A DNA stretch of 64,000 nt from Treponema phagedenis (GCF_008153345.1 NZ_CP042818.1:2046001-2110000); one strand, 5' to 3'. Shown: positions 1 through 8,220, counted from the first letter of the stretch. Numbers and translations are program-made. The notes: generated by a model from the sequence alone, not told the origin.

Positions 1-415
1 TAACGCTACCCATAAGCGGACGCCCTTCGTATACTACGGCTGCCTGCGATTGGTGCCCGTAGCACGCCGGCACAAAAACATCGGCGGTAAGAATAGTGTT
101 GACGATTTCCTCGTATGCGCTGTCGGCGTATTCCTTCCCGCTGCGGCTTGTCCGATACTTAACGGCAAAAATACAATCCATCGGCTCAAGTTCATGCTTA
201 AGCTCTTGTATTCGCTCCTCTGTTGCTAGCGGGTTAAGCGGAATACTTGCCCTAAGAAGATTAGCCGCCGCTTCCGATAACATTTCGCCTTCGCATACGG
301 CCGGTTCTGCTAATAGCTTACTCATTTCTCCTGTTGGTAGAATTGAGATAACCCGCCTGTTTTTTGTCTTGCGTTTTTGTTTGAGACGTTTATTTTTTCG
401 TTTTTTCTTGCTCAT
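1..415 (-). CDS. Prophage protein of unknown function, truncated by window edge
   Basis: An open frame starts at the ATG at 415 and runs off the left edge, giving 138 residues with no stop. A GGGAG lies about 11 nt before the start. The first 22 residues are almost all Lys and Arg (MSKKKRKNKRLKQ...), followed by a mixed, probably globular region. It lies downstream of the MuF-type head gene on the same strand, with a reversed accessory gene between them, so it probably belongs to the head region of the phage. I recognise no family. The basic N-terminus could bind nucleic acid, but that is inference. The real coding strand here is minus; the plus-strand frame across the same bases looks like a shadow. 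Confidence 0.6.
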   Translation of the reverse strand, partial: MSKKKRKNKRLKQKRKTKNRRVISILPTGEMSKLLAEPAVCEGEMLSEAAANLLRASIPLNPLATEERIQELKHELEPMDCIFAVKYRTSRSGKEYADSAYEEIVNTILTADVFVPACYGHQSQAAVVYEGRPLMGSV

Positions 416-504
416 CGTTAAAACACTCCCGTTTATGGGCGTAACGATACAACATGATGGGGGCGTAACGCAAATTTATATTAAAAAAAAATATGAAAAA
501 AAAA

Positions 505-533
505 TTGAGTTTTCTTTTGCAGATAACTATAAT
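505..533 (+). promoter_or_regulatory. Sigma-70-type promoter of the DUF4325 gene
   Basis: TTGAGT at 505-510 and TATAAT at 528-533 are separated by 17 nt. The site points into the plus-strand gene at 569, which is transcribed against the surrounding phage genes. Confidence 0.6.
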
Positions 534-568
534 ATCGAATTGGCTTATTAAAAAGACAGAGGAAAGAA

Positions 569-907
569 TTGAAAACGTTAAAAATAATAGAATGCGACAG
601 CGACTATAGATATCAAGGCGGGCGGTTTGTTACACTGTCCCCCTGTTCCGGAGAAGCGTTTAGGGAAACGTATTTAATTCCGTTTCTTGAGAAAAATAAA
701 AATAATCCTGAGCTCTGCGTTGATTTTAGCGGAACTGTTGTATATACGCCTAGCTTTTTAGAGGAGTGTTTCGGCGGAGCTATTAGAAAAGGTTATAAAG
801 AAGTGCGGAAAATACGATTTATAAATATCCCTAAGGAAGAGAAAAAGCGGCTTATAGATTTTATAAAAAAGGCTTATGACTTTAATCCATCACTTTTTGG
901 AATGTAA
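569..907 (+). CDS. STAS-like DUF4325 domain protein, probable phage moron
   Basis: A 112-residue protein starting at a TTG (569) behind a GAGGAAAG ribosome site. The central segment, with CVDFSGTVVYTPSFLEECFG around residues 50-70 followed by a Lys-rich helix, has the look of the STAS-like DUF4325 family: a beta strand with an acidic residue, a conserved Phe-Leu-Glu-Glu helix and a following Phe-Gly. Proteins of this family are small alpha/beta domains of unresolved role, sometimes paired with HTH or ATPase modules. The gene is convergent with the neighbouring phage gene, overlapping its 3' end by 26 nt, and has its own promoter. This arrangement suggests an accessory gene expressed from the lysogen. 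The family call is from pattern recognition only. Confidence 0.7.
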   Translation: MKTLKIIECDSDYRYQGGRFVTLSPCSGEAFRETYLIPFLEKNKNNPELCVDFSGTVVYTPSFLEECFGGAIRKGYKEVRKIRFINIPKEEKKRLIDFIKKAYDFNPSLFGM

Positions 908-1223
908 GGCTATCGATTTTGTGAAAATCAACACTAACAATCCCATTATTTATTTTCCAATTTATAAACCTATGATATTCGTTATATTCTTCATGATTCC
1001 ATATTTCAATGGTATCGGCATCCCATATTATTTGAAATTCATTTACTTTATTCTGCGGGACAAGCCACCCGCTAAAGTCTTCTCCTTCCATTTCTTCGGT
1101 TTCAAAATCTCTGCCTTCGCCACATTCGGCAAAAAATACAGAATTTTTCTTTTTTGCTTCTGCCTGTATTAAATCCCAGTACTTATTAAATTTATTGCTT
1201 TCTTGCGTTTTTAACCCTTGCAT
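882..1223 (-). CDS. Small acidic protein, candidate immunity partner of the MuF toxin-like domain
   Basis: A 113-residue protein rich in Glu and Asp (for example ECGEGRDFETEEMEGEDFSG) and in Trp and Phe. Its ATG at 1223 overlaps the end of the MuF-type gene by 32 nt in another reading frame, and a GGAG sits 6 nt before it inside that gene. This tight out-of-frame overlap implies translational coupling. An acidic small protein directly behind a C-terminal nuclease-like domain is the usual place for a cognate immunity protein in polymorphic toxin loci. No immunity family is recognised, so the role is inferred from position and composition. It could instead be an ordinary small head-region protein. 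Confidence 0.7.
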   Translation of the reverse strand: MQGLKTQESNKFNKYWDLIQAEAKKKNSVFFAECGEGRDFETEEMEGEDFSGWLVPQNKVNEFQIIWDADTIEIWNHEEYNEYHRFINWKINNGIVSVDFHKIDSLTFQKVMD

Positions 1224-2808
1224 TATTTACTCCATCTTTCAGTATTGTAATAAAATTATTTTCAGTATCGGTAACAACGACATCATCCCCCTTGATATAA
1301 AATAACACCTTAGGAACGTTTCTCCATGTCCCTAAATATACCTCATCGCTGTTTTTCCTAATATTTAAAATAATATCTTTAAAGCTACCTCTGTCGGTTT
1401 CTCGATTTGCACTAAAACCAAATTCCTGAGCATGTTGTCCTAATTTTTTCCCAAAAACACGATTATCAATTTTTATATCATCATCTGCTACTAGATAATC
1501 TCGAGGATTGCCCTTGCTATATGATACGGCTTGAAGGCGTAATGCGTTGCCGTCCTCATTGATTCGATGTCCCCCCGATTTTTCAGCAGCTCCTCCATGA
1601 GAAATTCGTCCGTTAAATGGAACCTTTCCTTGTGTGTCTGCATTTCTTTGAATACTTCTTGTTCGTATTCCGTCAGTGTCTTTAGTTTTTCCGCTGTTTC
1701 CTTTTTCATCTTTGCTACCTCCTGTATTATACCCTTTTTTCTGTGATTTTTCCAGCTCTCGCTCTTCTTTTTTCTTCCTGTAATATTCTCGCCGCTGCTC
1801 TCGTATCTTTTCTTTTTGTTCTTCCGTTAGCTCATCCATGTTGATAAAACTTTTAGTCGTTTTTAGCCGCTCTTTTATCTCATCCCAGTTTTCAGGCGGC
1901 GTATTCCCTACACCCCGCTGTATTGCCTTATCTATTACGGGCGCAAGGCAACATAGGCAATTTACATGCGGTTTATCCGGTGCTTCTGCTACAGGGTATA
2001 TCCCCGCCCCCAGTCCGTAATTATCGGCGTATGCGTAATCGTCGCAGATGTCGTGAAAGCCCGGTATCCTGTTGTTTGATATAAGCCATTTGCATGCCGT
2101 TACGGCGGGGTTATCCTTAAAACCCTCTACCGTCGCTTGCCAATATGTTTCCGCCGCTTCGTTTCGGGCAAGGCGTAACGCCTCATAGTTTAAGTTTTTA
2201 GGCACCCGCCCGCCCATTCTCTCCATCATGTTTGGGTATTCTTTCGCTAATGTTTCCGAACCTTCTTTTACATATTTAGAAAGAGCTTTTGCAACATCCA
2301 CGCAATCGGTGTTTATTCCGGCTTCGAGTATCTCTTTTATTTTTTCCATGTTGTTGCCCGATAAATCCCATATTCTATCGGACAAAACAAACTCTCTTTC
2401 TTTGAATTTTCGCCGCTTCTTAAAAGTGCTTTCGGCTATAAGTTCCGCCTGCCGTAAAACATCTTTATGGACTCGTGTTATTTTAATCAGCCCTTTTTTT
2501 TGATAGTGATTAAGAATGTTTGCACCTATAGAAAGCCCCGCATAGCCCGCTTTTGTTAATCCTTCCTGTATTATCCGTTCAAGTTCTGCTGCAAAAATTA
2601 TCTTTTGTTCCTCTATAATTTCTGCTAAGTTTTTCCCTACGCCGGTAAACACTCCTCGCCCGATATTTTTCTTAATGGCGTTTATCGCCTCTTGCATAGC
2701 GTGTTTAATTTCTTTATCAACCATACGCAAGGCATCAGCTCGCATTTCTATTGCGTCTCGGATATACTGCCGCAGTTCTTCAGGTAATCCGTCAAGATTA
2801 AATTTCAT
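1192..2808 (-). CDS. MuF-type minor head protein with C-terminal nuclease-like (PBECR-type) domain
   Basis: A 538-residue protein. Residues about 200-295 resemble the SPP1 gp7/MuF head-morphogenesis domain, ending in a Cys-rich PHVNCLCCLAP segment (280-290) that matches the usual HPxCxC-like motif. A charged linker (330-380) follows, then a low-complexity stretch, and finally residues about 437-538, which resemble the phage barnase/EndoU/colicin/RelE-like (PBECR) nuclease group: a conserved His and Arg-rich core, then strands of the form VLFYIKGDDVVVTDT. The ATG overlaps the preceding stop (ATGA at 2808). MuF proteins act in the procapsid next to the portal and can carry toxin domains into a new host. 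Residues 367-439 overlap a separate small gene in another frame, so the linker may be partly overprinted or the product of a frame fusion. Confidence 0.75.
   Translation of the reverse strand: MKFNLDGLPEELRQYIRDAIEMRADALRMVDKEIKHAMQEAINAIKKNIGRGVFTGVGKNLAEIIEEQKIIFAAELERIIQEGLTKAGYAGLSIGANILNHYQKKGLIKITRVHKDVLRQAELIAESTFKKRRKFKEREFVLSDRIWDLSGNNMEKIKEILEAGINTDCVDVAKALSKYVKEGSETLAKEYPNMMERMGGRVPKNLNYEALRLARNEAAETYWQATVEGFKDNPAVTACKWLISNNRIPGFHDICDDYAYADNYGLGAGIYPVAEAPDKPHVNCLCCLAPVIDKAIQRGVGNTPPENWDEIKERLKTTKSFINMDELTEEQKEKIREQRREYYRKKKEERELEKSQKKGYNTGGSKDEKGNSGKTKDTDGIRTRSIQRNADTQGKVPFNGRISHGGAAEKSGGHRINEDGNALRLQAVSYSKGNPRDYLVADDDIKIDNRVFGKKLGQHAQEFGFSANRETDRGSFKDIILNIRKNSDEVYLGTWRNVPKVLFYIKGDDVVVTDTENNFITILKDGVNNARVKNARKQ
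1491..1709 (-). CDS. Overprinted small protein inside the MuF linker
   Basis: A 72-residue protein lying wholly inside the MuF-type gene in a different frame. The ATG at 1709 is preceded by a very good ribosome site, AGGAGG, with 7 nt spacing, and by a TATAAT-like hexamer. The sequence (MKKETAEKLKTLTEYEQEVF...) looks like a real helical protein, whereas the overlapping frame in the same bases reads as low-complexity. No family is recognised. Either this is a true overlapping gene, or a once separate gene over which the head-protein frame has become open by an indel. The strength of the ribosome site is the main reason for calling it. Confidence 0.55.
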   Translation of the reverse strand: MKKETAEKLKTLTEYEQEVFKEMQTHKERFHLTDEFLMEELLKNRGDIESMRTATHYAFKPYHIARAILEII

Positions 2809-3188
2809 TCGACCGCCTTGCGCTCTTGTATAGCTCTTGCTTCGGTAATAACTTTATTTAATACTTCAGGATATAAAACGTTTCTCGCTGCCCTCATAAA
2901 GTCTTTTGGATTTATCCCGACTGTGGAGCAGGGCATTTCCTCTAAGCACCGCATAAGTTTTTTTGTTGTTTTCTCATATATAAAAAAACTTTCCTGACAC
3001 TTCATAATAAGAGCCCCCCTTTCTTCTGAGTATGTAGAGGATTGCTCCGCCTTAAGCTGTAAAAGCCTATTGTTTATTTCCTGCATTGACCTTTGGCAAT
3101 ACCGGATATAAAATTCAATTTCCTGTTCGGATAGTGTGTCGGTGTCTAATCTTTTTATTTCATTGCCGTGTTTTATTTGTATTATCAT
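2805..3188 (-). CDS. Prophage protein of unknown function between portal and MuF genes
   Basis: A 127-residue protein with a predicted long helical segment (residues 25-80, rich in Gln, Glu and Leu, possible coiled coil) and a C-terminal helix. GGGAGG lies about 10 nt before the ATG. It starts just after the portal stop and its own stop overlaps the MuF start (ATGA). Its place between portal and MuF genes suggests a head or connector accessory role, but I recognise no domain. Confidence 0.75.
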   Translation of the reverse strand: MIIQIKHGNEIKRLDTDTLSEQEIEFYIRYCQRSMQEINNRLLQLKAEQSSTYSEERGALIMKCQESFFIYEKTTKKLMRCLEEMPCSTVGINPKDFMRAARNVLYPEVLNKVITEARAIQERKAVE

Positions 3189-3190
3189 TT

Positions 3191-4684
3191 TTATGCAGCC
3201 TCCCTGCTGAATAACTCGTTTATAGCGTCTTCGGCGTCCACATCGCCGCTACGTATTCTGTCCTGAATGCTTTCAATTCGTAATTTTAATTTTATCCACT
3301 CCGCCGCCGCCTTCTTTTCATCCTCGTAATCATTCGGAATTGATATAAAGGTTTTCATTGTGTTAAATGCTGTTTGAGGAGAAATTAAGCCAAGCGTCAT
3401 AGCCTTGTCCATTGCGCCAACAAAAGTACTAAGCGCATTCATAACCGCTACATCGTCTTTTGCCGTAAGCTCTGCCCATCTAACAAGGACTTTGCCAGCC
3501 CCGCCGTCTTGAGCGTATATATCCCGTCCGTTTATTGCCGTTTGCGCTAAATAGAATATGTCTGCAAGCCAATAATAAAACTCGTTATAGTCGCTTTGCC
3601 TATCTTCAACCTTTTTTGTCCAAACAGGTGATTGCTCTTTTACGCTTGCGTTTGTTGAGTTCATCGCTGTTCCATAGAGATATTCAGGCATGGTAAGTTC
3701 AACGATTATCCAGTGTAAAAGCTTTAATAATTCAATCGCCGATTGTGTGTTGTCTTGCTGCGTAATAAATTCTAAATCGTCATCCTTGTTTGCAAGCATA
3801 GCCGCCTTGAATTGTGTAATGTCTACTGTTAGCTCCCCTGAAACGGCCTTAGCATATTCAGCAGCGGATAAACCAAAGGAGCGTTTTAAAAAATTATCTG
3901 CGTTTTCTACTTTAATCTTCATCTTCGGGTCTAAAATATTGTCTATATGTTTCCCGATTATTCGCAATGTCGCATCGTAACGGCGGATAAACGGCACAAC
4001 AGGAGCAATCTCCGGTATTCCGTCTTTCATGAAAGTAAGTTTGTTATTGTAAAGGCAAAACACCGGCACAAAATTAAAACTTGTAAGAATGACGTCTTGC
4101 CCTTTTGAGTACTGCGGCGGCAAATCACCGTCTATCGTGATTGTCTCTTTTCCGGGCTCAAGCTCAATTCTTACGATCGCCGTTTTTTCATCACCCCCTT
4201 TTATCCATTTCTCAACGGTCTCAATTACAAACTTTTTATAAACACCGTCTATTGTTTTAATGCAATCTTTTTCCACCACGTTTTCAAACGGTATTTGTTT
4301 TAGTTTTAATTTCGGCATGCCCTTAATGTCGTTTTCAATTCTCGCCCAGACGTAATGCGTCCCGTCAATCATCGTTTGCCGGTAAATCCTTATAAGGGTC
4401 GGCTTTTCTTTTAGTAAAAACGCTTGAATGCTTGCGGTAAAATCATCGCTTGCCGATGTAATGTCAGGCAAGCCAACAAATGAACTAAACGTATCAATGT
4501 ATGTTTTTGTGCAGTAATTCCCTAACGCATACTGTAGATAGTCATCACCAACAGGAGCGGAGGTATACAAGGCTCTTGACAATACATAGTCCGTTTTTAC
4601 ATTGTCAAAAACACCCTTTCCTTTTACGCTGCTGTCAACAAAAATACCAAAAAATGGACGCTTAAAAAAATCTAACAATTTCAT
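3191..4684 (-). CDS. Phage portal protein (SPP1 gp6-like)
   Basis: A 497-residue protein placed directly after the large terminase, which is the normal portal position. Length and layout match SPP1 gp6-type portals: an N-terminal region, a long beta-rich middle with conserved FVPVFCLYNNKL segment, the stretch SGELTVDITQF and a C-terminal helical region (EWIKLKLRIESIQDRIRSG). Portals form the dodecameric channel at one capsid vertex, through which terminase pumps DNA. AAGGAG is found upstream at long spacing. No truncation is seen. Confidence is high because of the conserved terL-portal-MuF order. Confidence 0.85.
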   Translation of the reverse strand: MKLLDFFKRPFFGIFVDSSVKGKGVFDNVKTDYVLSRALYTSAPVGDDYLQYALGNYCTKTYIDTFSSFVGLPDITSASDDFTASIQAFLLKEKPTLIRIYRQTMIDGTHYVWARIENDIKGMPKLKLKQIPFENVVEKDCIKTIDGVYKKFVIETVEKWIKGGDEKTAIVRIELEPGKETITIDGDLPPQYSKGQDVILTSFNFVPVFCLYNNKLTFMKDGIPEIAPVVPFIRRYDATLRIIGKHIDNILDPKMKIKVENADNFLKRSFGLSAAEYAKAVSGELTVDITQFKAAMLANKDDDLEFITQQDNTQSAIELLKLLHWIIVELTMPEYLYGTAMNSTNASVKEQSPVWTKKVEDRQSDYNEFYYWLADIFYLAQTAINGRDIYAQDGGAGKVLVRWAELTAKDDVAVMNALSTFVGAMDKAMTLGLISPQTAFNTMKTFISIPNDYEDEKKAAAEWIKLKLRIESIQDRIRSGDVDAEDAINELFSREAA

Positions 4685-4711
4685 CTTTCTCTATATCTCC
4701 TTAAAATAAAG

Positions 4712-6175
4712 CTAATATCCGGAAGTAGCAAAAGCAGAGGCTATTATATTACTTGCGATAACCTCCGTCCCCGTGTCCTTCATGTTAGGCTGTAGCCAAT
4801 TTATGCCGTGCACAAAAGCATCCATTCTATCAGGGCTGTCGCTTCCCGGTACCCAATCCGTGAGCTCCTGCTCTAGCACATCTAAGTTATCTATCCCGTG
4901 TAATACGTTATATGTTTTCGGGTCTCGGTAAAAGTGAATACGCCCCTGCTCGCAAAGCATAGAAGCTGTTGTTGCCCTTGTCTGCTTATCTTTTACCGCC
5001 CTTACTCTGCTAATAGCCGTTTTGCAACCCGCATTTATAAGGGCAAGTTCTGTTAAGTCGCCGCCTTGATTATCTTCTATAACGATATTTACTGCGTTAA
5101 ACAAGTCCGCATTACTTACGGCCATTGAGCCCCAAGTATTAGGCGTTCCAATTACCGAGCTATCCCGTAAAACGTAATAGTGATTTTCTCTCCTGCATTT
5201 TACCTCACCGTTCATAATAAGCTTTTCAGGAGCAGCCCCTTCAAGGATTGTTATAATTCCCGTATGGTTTGATGTATCGGGGTTGTGTGATGTTGCGGGG
5301 TCTACGCTTGTGATAACTCGATATCGATTAACATGCAGCGGTAACTCATCAACTCGGTTATATTCAATCCATTCTTTTTTAAAGAGTGCGTTCGGGTTGT
5401 CGTCGAGTATTTGAGCGAATAGCTCTTGTAGCGCAAGCCGTGTGCCCTTGTACTTCGAAATAATTGTACTGAAAAACTTCTTAGATAGGTTATCAACGTT
5501 ACTATAGGTACTTCCCACAGTCGTAGTTACGCACGGATTGCCTTTCTCATCCGTCATTTTTTCAAACTTCTTGGCGAATGCCGTCGGCTTCGGTGTACTT
5601 GTTACAATGCAGAGCGGGTTATTTCCCAGTCGCAAGCCTAATATAAGGTTGTCAAATGTTTCTTCCGGATATTGCCACTTGTGTATTTCATCACACCAAA
5701 TAAAATCCGACTGCGCACCTCTCGACTTTTCAGGCTCGGAGCCATAAAAAATACTTACAACTGCGCCGTTTTTAAAAAATATCTTTTTTTGCGACGGCTT
5801 ATAGTCCATCCCAAGTTCAGGCGGGCAATACTGCGCTATACCGCTTTCGCCGTTTATCATTATATCCCGCACCTCTTCAGCCGTTGCGCCGCATAATGAC
5901 AGCCGCTTGTACCCTGCCTTTACCGCTTCTATAAACGTCTGACCTGCGGTTCTTGTTTTTCCCCAGCCGCGCCCGCATCGCAAGTTCCAAATGTATTTAT
6001 TGCCGTTTATCCATTCATCGGGCGGCAGCTGTTCATCTCTCGCCCAAAAGCTCCAATCGTAATTGAGGGCGTCCAGCTCTTCCGCCGTAAGGCTGTTTAT
6101 AAAGAGGTCTTTTAGCTCTTTGTTTTTCCGCAATATGCTTGCGGTAAGCGTTCTATTCTCCCTGCATGCCCACAT
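4712..6175 (-). CDS. terL: Terminase large subunit (packaging ATPase-nuclease)
   Basis: A 487-residue protein with Walker A GRGWGKT at residues 68-74, a typical large-terminase form, and Walker B in FIWCDEIHKW near residue 160. The C-terminal half contains acidic residues in VDPATS and in DNQGG and MDAFVHG segments, which fit the RNase H-like nuclease domain. The enzyme cuts concatemeric phage DNA and drives it into the procapsid through the portal. The start overlaps the terminase small subunit by 23 nt. The first codon at 6175 has no strong ribosome site, so coupling to terS is likely. Confidence 0.92.
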   Translation of the reverse strand: MWACRENRTLTASILRKNKELKDLFINSLTAEELDALNYDWSFWARDEQLPPDEWINGNKYIWNLRCGRGWGKTRTAGQTFIEAVKAGYKRLSLCGATAEEVRDIMINGESGIAQYCPPELGMDYKPSQKKIFFKNGAVVSIFYGSEPEKSRGAQSDFIWCDEIHKWQYPEETFDNLILGLRLGNNPLCIVTSTPKPTAFAKKFEKMTDEKGNPCVTTTVGSTYSNVDNLSKKFFSTIISKYKGTRLALQELFAQILDDNPNALFKKEWIEYNRVDELPLHVNRYRVITSVDPATSHNPDTSNHTGIITILEGAAPEKLIMNGEVKCRRENHYYVLRDSSVIGTPNTWGSMAVSNADLFNAVNIVIEDNQGGDLTELALINAGCKTAISRVRAVKDKQTRATTASMLCEQGRIHFYRDPKTYNVLHGIDNLDVLEQELTDWVPGSDSPDRMDAFVHGINWLQPNMKDTGTEVIASNIIASAFATSGY

Positions 6176-6755
6176 CGCCTATCGCCTCTTGCGTTTCTGC
6201 GGGACTGTTGCTTTCTTCTTCCGCTTGGAGTTTTTCTAAGATTTGCTTTTTCTTTATAGCAATGCTAACTTCCACATCGTTATTGCCGCTGTCGGTTATT
6301 GACAGCTTCAACATGTCGTCATTTATGCCGTAAGCCTTGCGCTCTATTTCTGTTGCAATATTAAACAGTGTAGGTAATACGTTCCACGATATGCCGTCCG
6401 TTATTTTCTCTAATGCCTCAATGTCTCCTCCTGCATCTTTTATCTTGTCGATTATAACCTGTACCTTTTTCCCTGCGGCATACTTTATCATTTGTGCAAG
6501 CTGCACGTTTTCTTTGTTGGCTTTTTTGATTGCTTCAATATTTTCTTTCCGTACAATCTCATCGATATAGCGGTCGTATGCGTCTGCCCGCATTGTCCAT
6601 TCGTGTTTAGAAGACAATTTCTGGAAATATGCTATACTTTTGTTGTACTTTTCTTGTACTTTTTGCAGTGTTCGCAATGTTCCAAGCTCTAAGAAGTTTT
6701 TAAAATATTGGTATTGCCGTGAGCTTTCATCCGCTCGCCGCTGCCAAACTTGCAT
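6153..6755 (-). CDS. terS: Terminase small subunit
   Basis: A 200-residue protein whose N-terminal 60 residues form a helix-turn-helix-like region with the motif HEWTMRADAYD, frequently seen in phage small terminases (W..RA.AYD). The rest is helical, with an acidic C-terminal tail. Small terminases recognise pac or cos DNA and stimulate the large subunit. AGGAGG with 7-8 nt spacing precedes the ATG at 6755, the best ribosome site in this gene cluster. The downstream terL overlaps it by 23 nt. Confidence 0.8.
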   Translation of the reverse strand: MQVWQRRADESSRQYQYFKNFLELGTLRTLQKVQEKYNKSIAYFQKLSSKHEWTMRADAYDRYIDEIVRKENIEAIKKANKENVQLAQMIKYAAGKKVQVIIDKIKDAGGDIEALEKITDGISWNVLPTLFNIATEIERKAYGINDDMLKLSITDSGNNDVEVSIAIKKKQILEKLQAEEESNSPAETQEAIGDVGMQGE

Positions 6756-7016
6756 TTACCGACCTCCTCGCATTTTAATTCTACCGTCTGCGATATCATA
6801 AAGCAGTGCTGATTTTACAAACCGTTCGCTTATAGGTATATTTGCACGCCTGCAAAAATCTTGCTTTGCCGCGTTATTCTCAAAAACAAAAGAAACTACA
6901 TAGTCATCGTTTTTCGCCTGATAGTCTGTATCGCTTCTGTTTTCTGCTTTTCTTAAGTCTCTTTCTTTCTGCCTTGCCTCTTTAAGCCTATCCGTCTTTT
7001 TCGCAAGCTCCGCCAT
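6756..7016 (-). CDS. Small prophage protein upstream of terS
   Basis: An 86-residue protein. The first 45 residues are highly charged (Lys, Arg, Glu, Asp) and the second half has the segment YVVSFVFENNAAKQDFCRRANIP. The latter resembles small phage proteins with a ribbon-helix-helix-like end, but the match is weak. It overlaps the previous small gene by 29 nt and abuts terS, so it is co-translated with the packaging genes. Confidence 0.65.
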   Translation of the reverse strand: MAELAKKTDRLKEARQKERDLRKAENRSDTDYQAKNDDYVVSFVFENNAAKQDFCRRANIPISERFVKSALLYDIADGRIKMRGGR

Positions 7017-7131
7017 GTCTACTATATCGCTTTGCTCTTCGCAAGGCTTTTGTTTTTGCGCTGCCCGCCGAGCCTATGCCAATGCCGCCGGAACTGTCAA
7101 AACACTTGAAAGATTTACCAAAAAAAAGCAT
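6988..7131 (-). CDS. Small prophage protein, 47 residues
   Basis: The ATG at 7131 is preceded by AGGAGG with 8 nt spacing. The product starts MLFFGKSFKCF, then a Gly/Ser-rich stretch and a basic end. It overlaps the next gene by 29 nt. A longer version starting at 7170 is possible but has no ribosome site. No family recognised. Confidence 0.5.
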   Translation of the reverse strand: MLFFGKSFKCFDSSGGIGIGSAGSAKTKALRRAKRYSRHGGACEKDG

Positions 7132-7256
7132 GTATAAACACCTCCTGTTAATACTATGATTTATAATCATATAATAACAAGAATGCGTAAATCAAATAGA
7201 AAGGATAAAAATGAAAGAGGGTTTTTGTTTAGAGATGCTTGTTATTTTTATTATTT

Positions 7257-7781
7257 TTATTCTGAAATGTTATAATTCCAAATGTTTAAACGACCTTTTA
7301 CTTGCTGAATAGGCTCTGCCAAAAGTGTAGGATTTTTCAAAATCCAATGATACTGCCCTTCTATAGCCCATGGACTATTGCTATCTTGTACAATATCAAC
7401 TAAATCGACATAGCCGATTATTGTTTGAGATTTTAAAAGCCATAAGTCGGGGCGGTCAATTATTTTATTCAACCATTCATCCTCCGACTCGCTACCTGTC
7501 GGAACGCCTGCATTTACATACTGTTTTGCTAAATCACAATAGTAATCTTCAAGTTTTTCAGCATAGTTTTTGTATTTTTGTAAAATCTGCTTTTCATTGT
7601 TTATTTTAAGAAATTGAGGAGGATTTTCATCGATGGTAAAAAACGGTAAGGTTTCGCCGCCAACGTGAATATAGAGCCTTCCTCGATAGTCTGTTTTCCA
7701 TGTTCTATTTTCAATATCTTTTCCGCCCTGCATGATTAAATATGCAAACGGATTTTTTACACTCAAAACTTTTACTTCCAA
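7257..7781 (-). CDS. ASCH-domain protein, probable accessory gene
   Basis: About 174 residues. The N-terminus (VLSVKNPFAYLIMQGGKDIE, then NRTWKTDYRG and LYIHVG) matches the ASCH fold signature: LSI-like strand, GxKxIENRTW, YRG and a final IH. ASCH domains are RNA-binding, PUA-like modules; some act on modified nucleosides. The middle has an insertion (residues 55-120) without recognised motifs. I place the start at the TTG at 7781, 9 nt after AGGAG; the frame stays open four codons upstream. The gene has its own promoter, so it is likely expressed separately from the late genes as an accessory function. Confidence 0.75.
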   Translation of the reverse strand: MEVKVLSVKNPFAYLIMQGGKDIENRTWKTDYRGRLYIHVGGETLPFFTIDENPPQFLKINNEKQILQKYKNYAEKLEDYYCDLAKQYVNAGVPTGSESEDEWLNKIIDRPDLWLLKSQTIIGYVDLVDIVQDSNSPWAIEGQYHWILKNPTLLAEPIQQVKGRLNIWNYNISE

Positions 7782-7801
7782 TTTTTTCAACTCCTATAAA
7801 A

Positions 7802-7829
7802 ATTATAAGCAACTTCTCAATAAAGTCAA
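7802..7829 (-). promoter_or_regulatory. Promoter of the ASCH gene
   Basis: On the minus strand TTGACT (7829-7824) and TATAAT (7807-7802) are 16 nt apart, ending about 20 nt before the ribosome site of the ASCH gene. Confidence 0.6.
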
Positions 7830-7869
7830 TACGTTTCTTTTTATACCTTTTCTCACCATGTATACTTTT

Positions 7870-8220
7870 TTATACTTTGTTCTCGTAAAAATTGATTTCC
7901 GGATATTGCCATAATAAAAGCTTTTTCTTTAGCTTATACACTTCCGTCTTAACACCCTTCACATCCTCGACTATTTCTACCCCGCCTTTTGTCGTGTAGC
8001 GGAAATCGGCGACATAATGGGTTGCCCTTCCACCTTTTTCCGTTGCAGGGATAATTAAGAATTTAGGTTGTAATTCAAGGTTTTTTATCACGCCTGATTT
8101 TTCTAAAAGTCTTAACTCCTTGTATCGTAACATTTCCGCCTTGCTTGCAAAAACTATGCCGTCTGCCGTGCGCTGCTCTTTAGGGGCTGTTTTATATTTA
8201 TGCCAATGACTATAGCTCAC
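7870..8220 (-). CDS. DUF1064 PD-(D/E)XK nuclease-like protein
   Basis: A 116-residue protein of the DUF1064 family, recognised from GIVFASKAEMLRY, LELQPKFLI, YVADFRY and EIVEDVKGVKT. These give the PD-(D/E)XK pattern: Glu in SKAE, Asp in ADF and E-D-VKG. Members are phage endonucleases thought to act like Holliday-junction or structure-specific nucleases. The start is a GTG at 8220 overlapping the stop of the upstream HNH-like gene (GTGA), so the two are translationally coupled. Confidence 0.8.
   Translation of the reverse strand: MSYSHWHKYKTAPKEQRTADGIVFASKAEMLRYKELRLLEKSGVIKNLELQPKFLIIPATEKGGRATHYVADFRYTTKGGVEIVEDVKGVKTEVYKLKKKLLLWQYPEINFYENKV

Noticed and set aside
96-551. Plus-strand frame of 151 codons at the left edge
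   Set aside because: The minus frame from 415 has a better start and composition; the plus frame has low-complexity Arg/Phe runs and no ribosome site.
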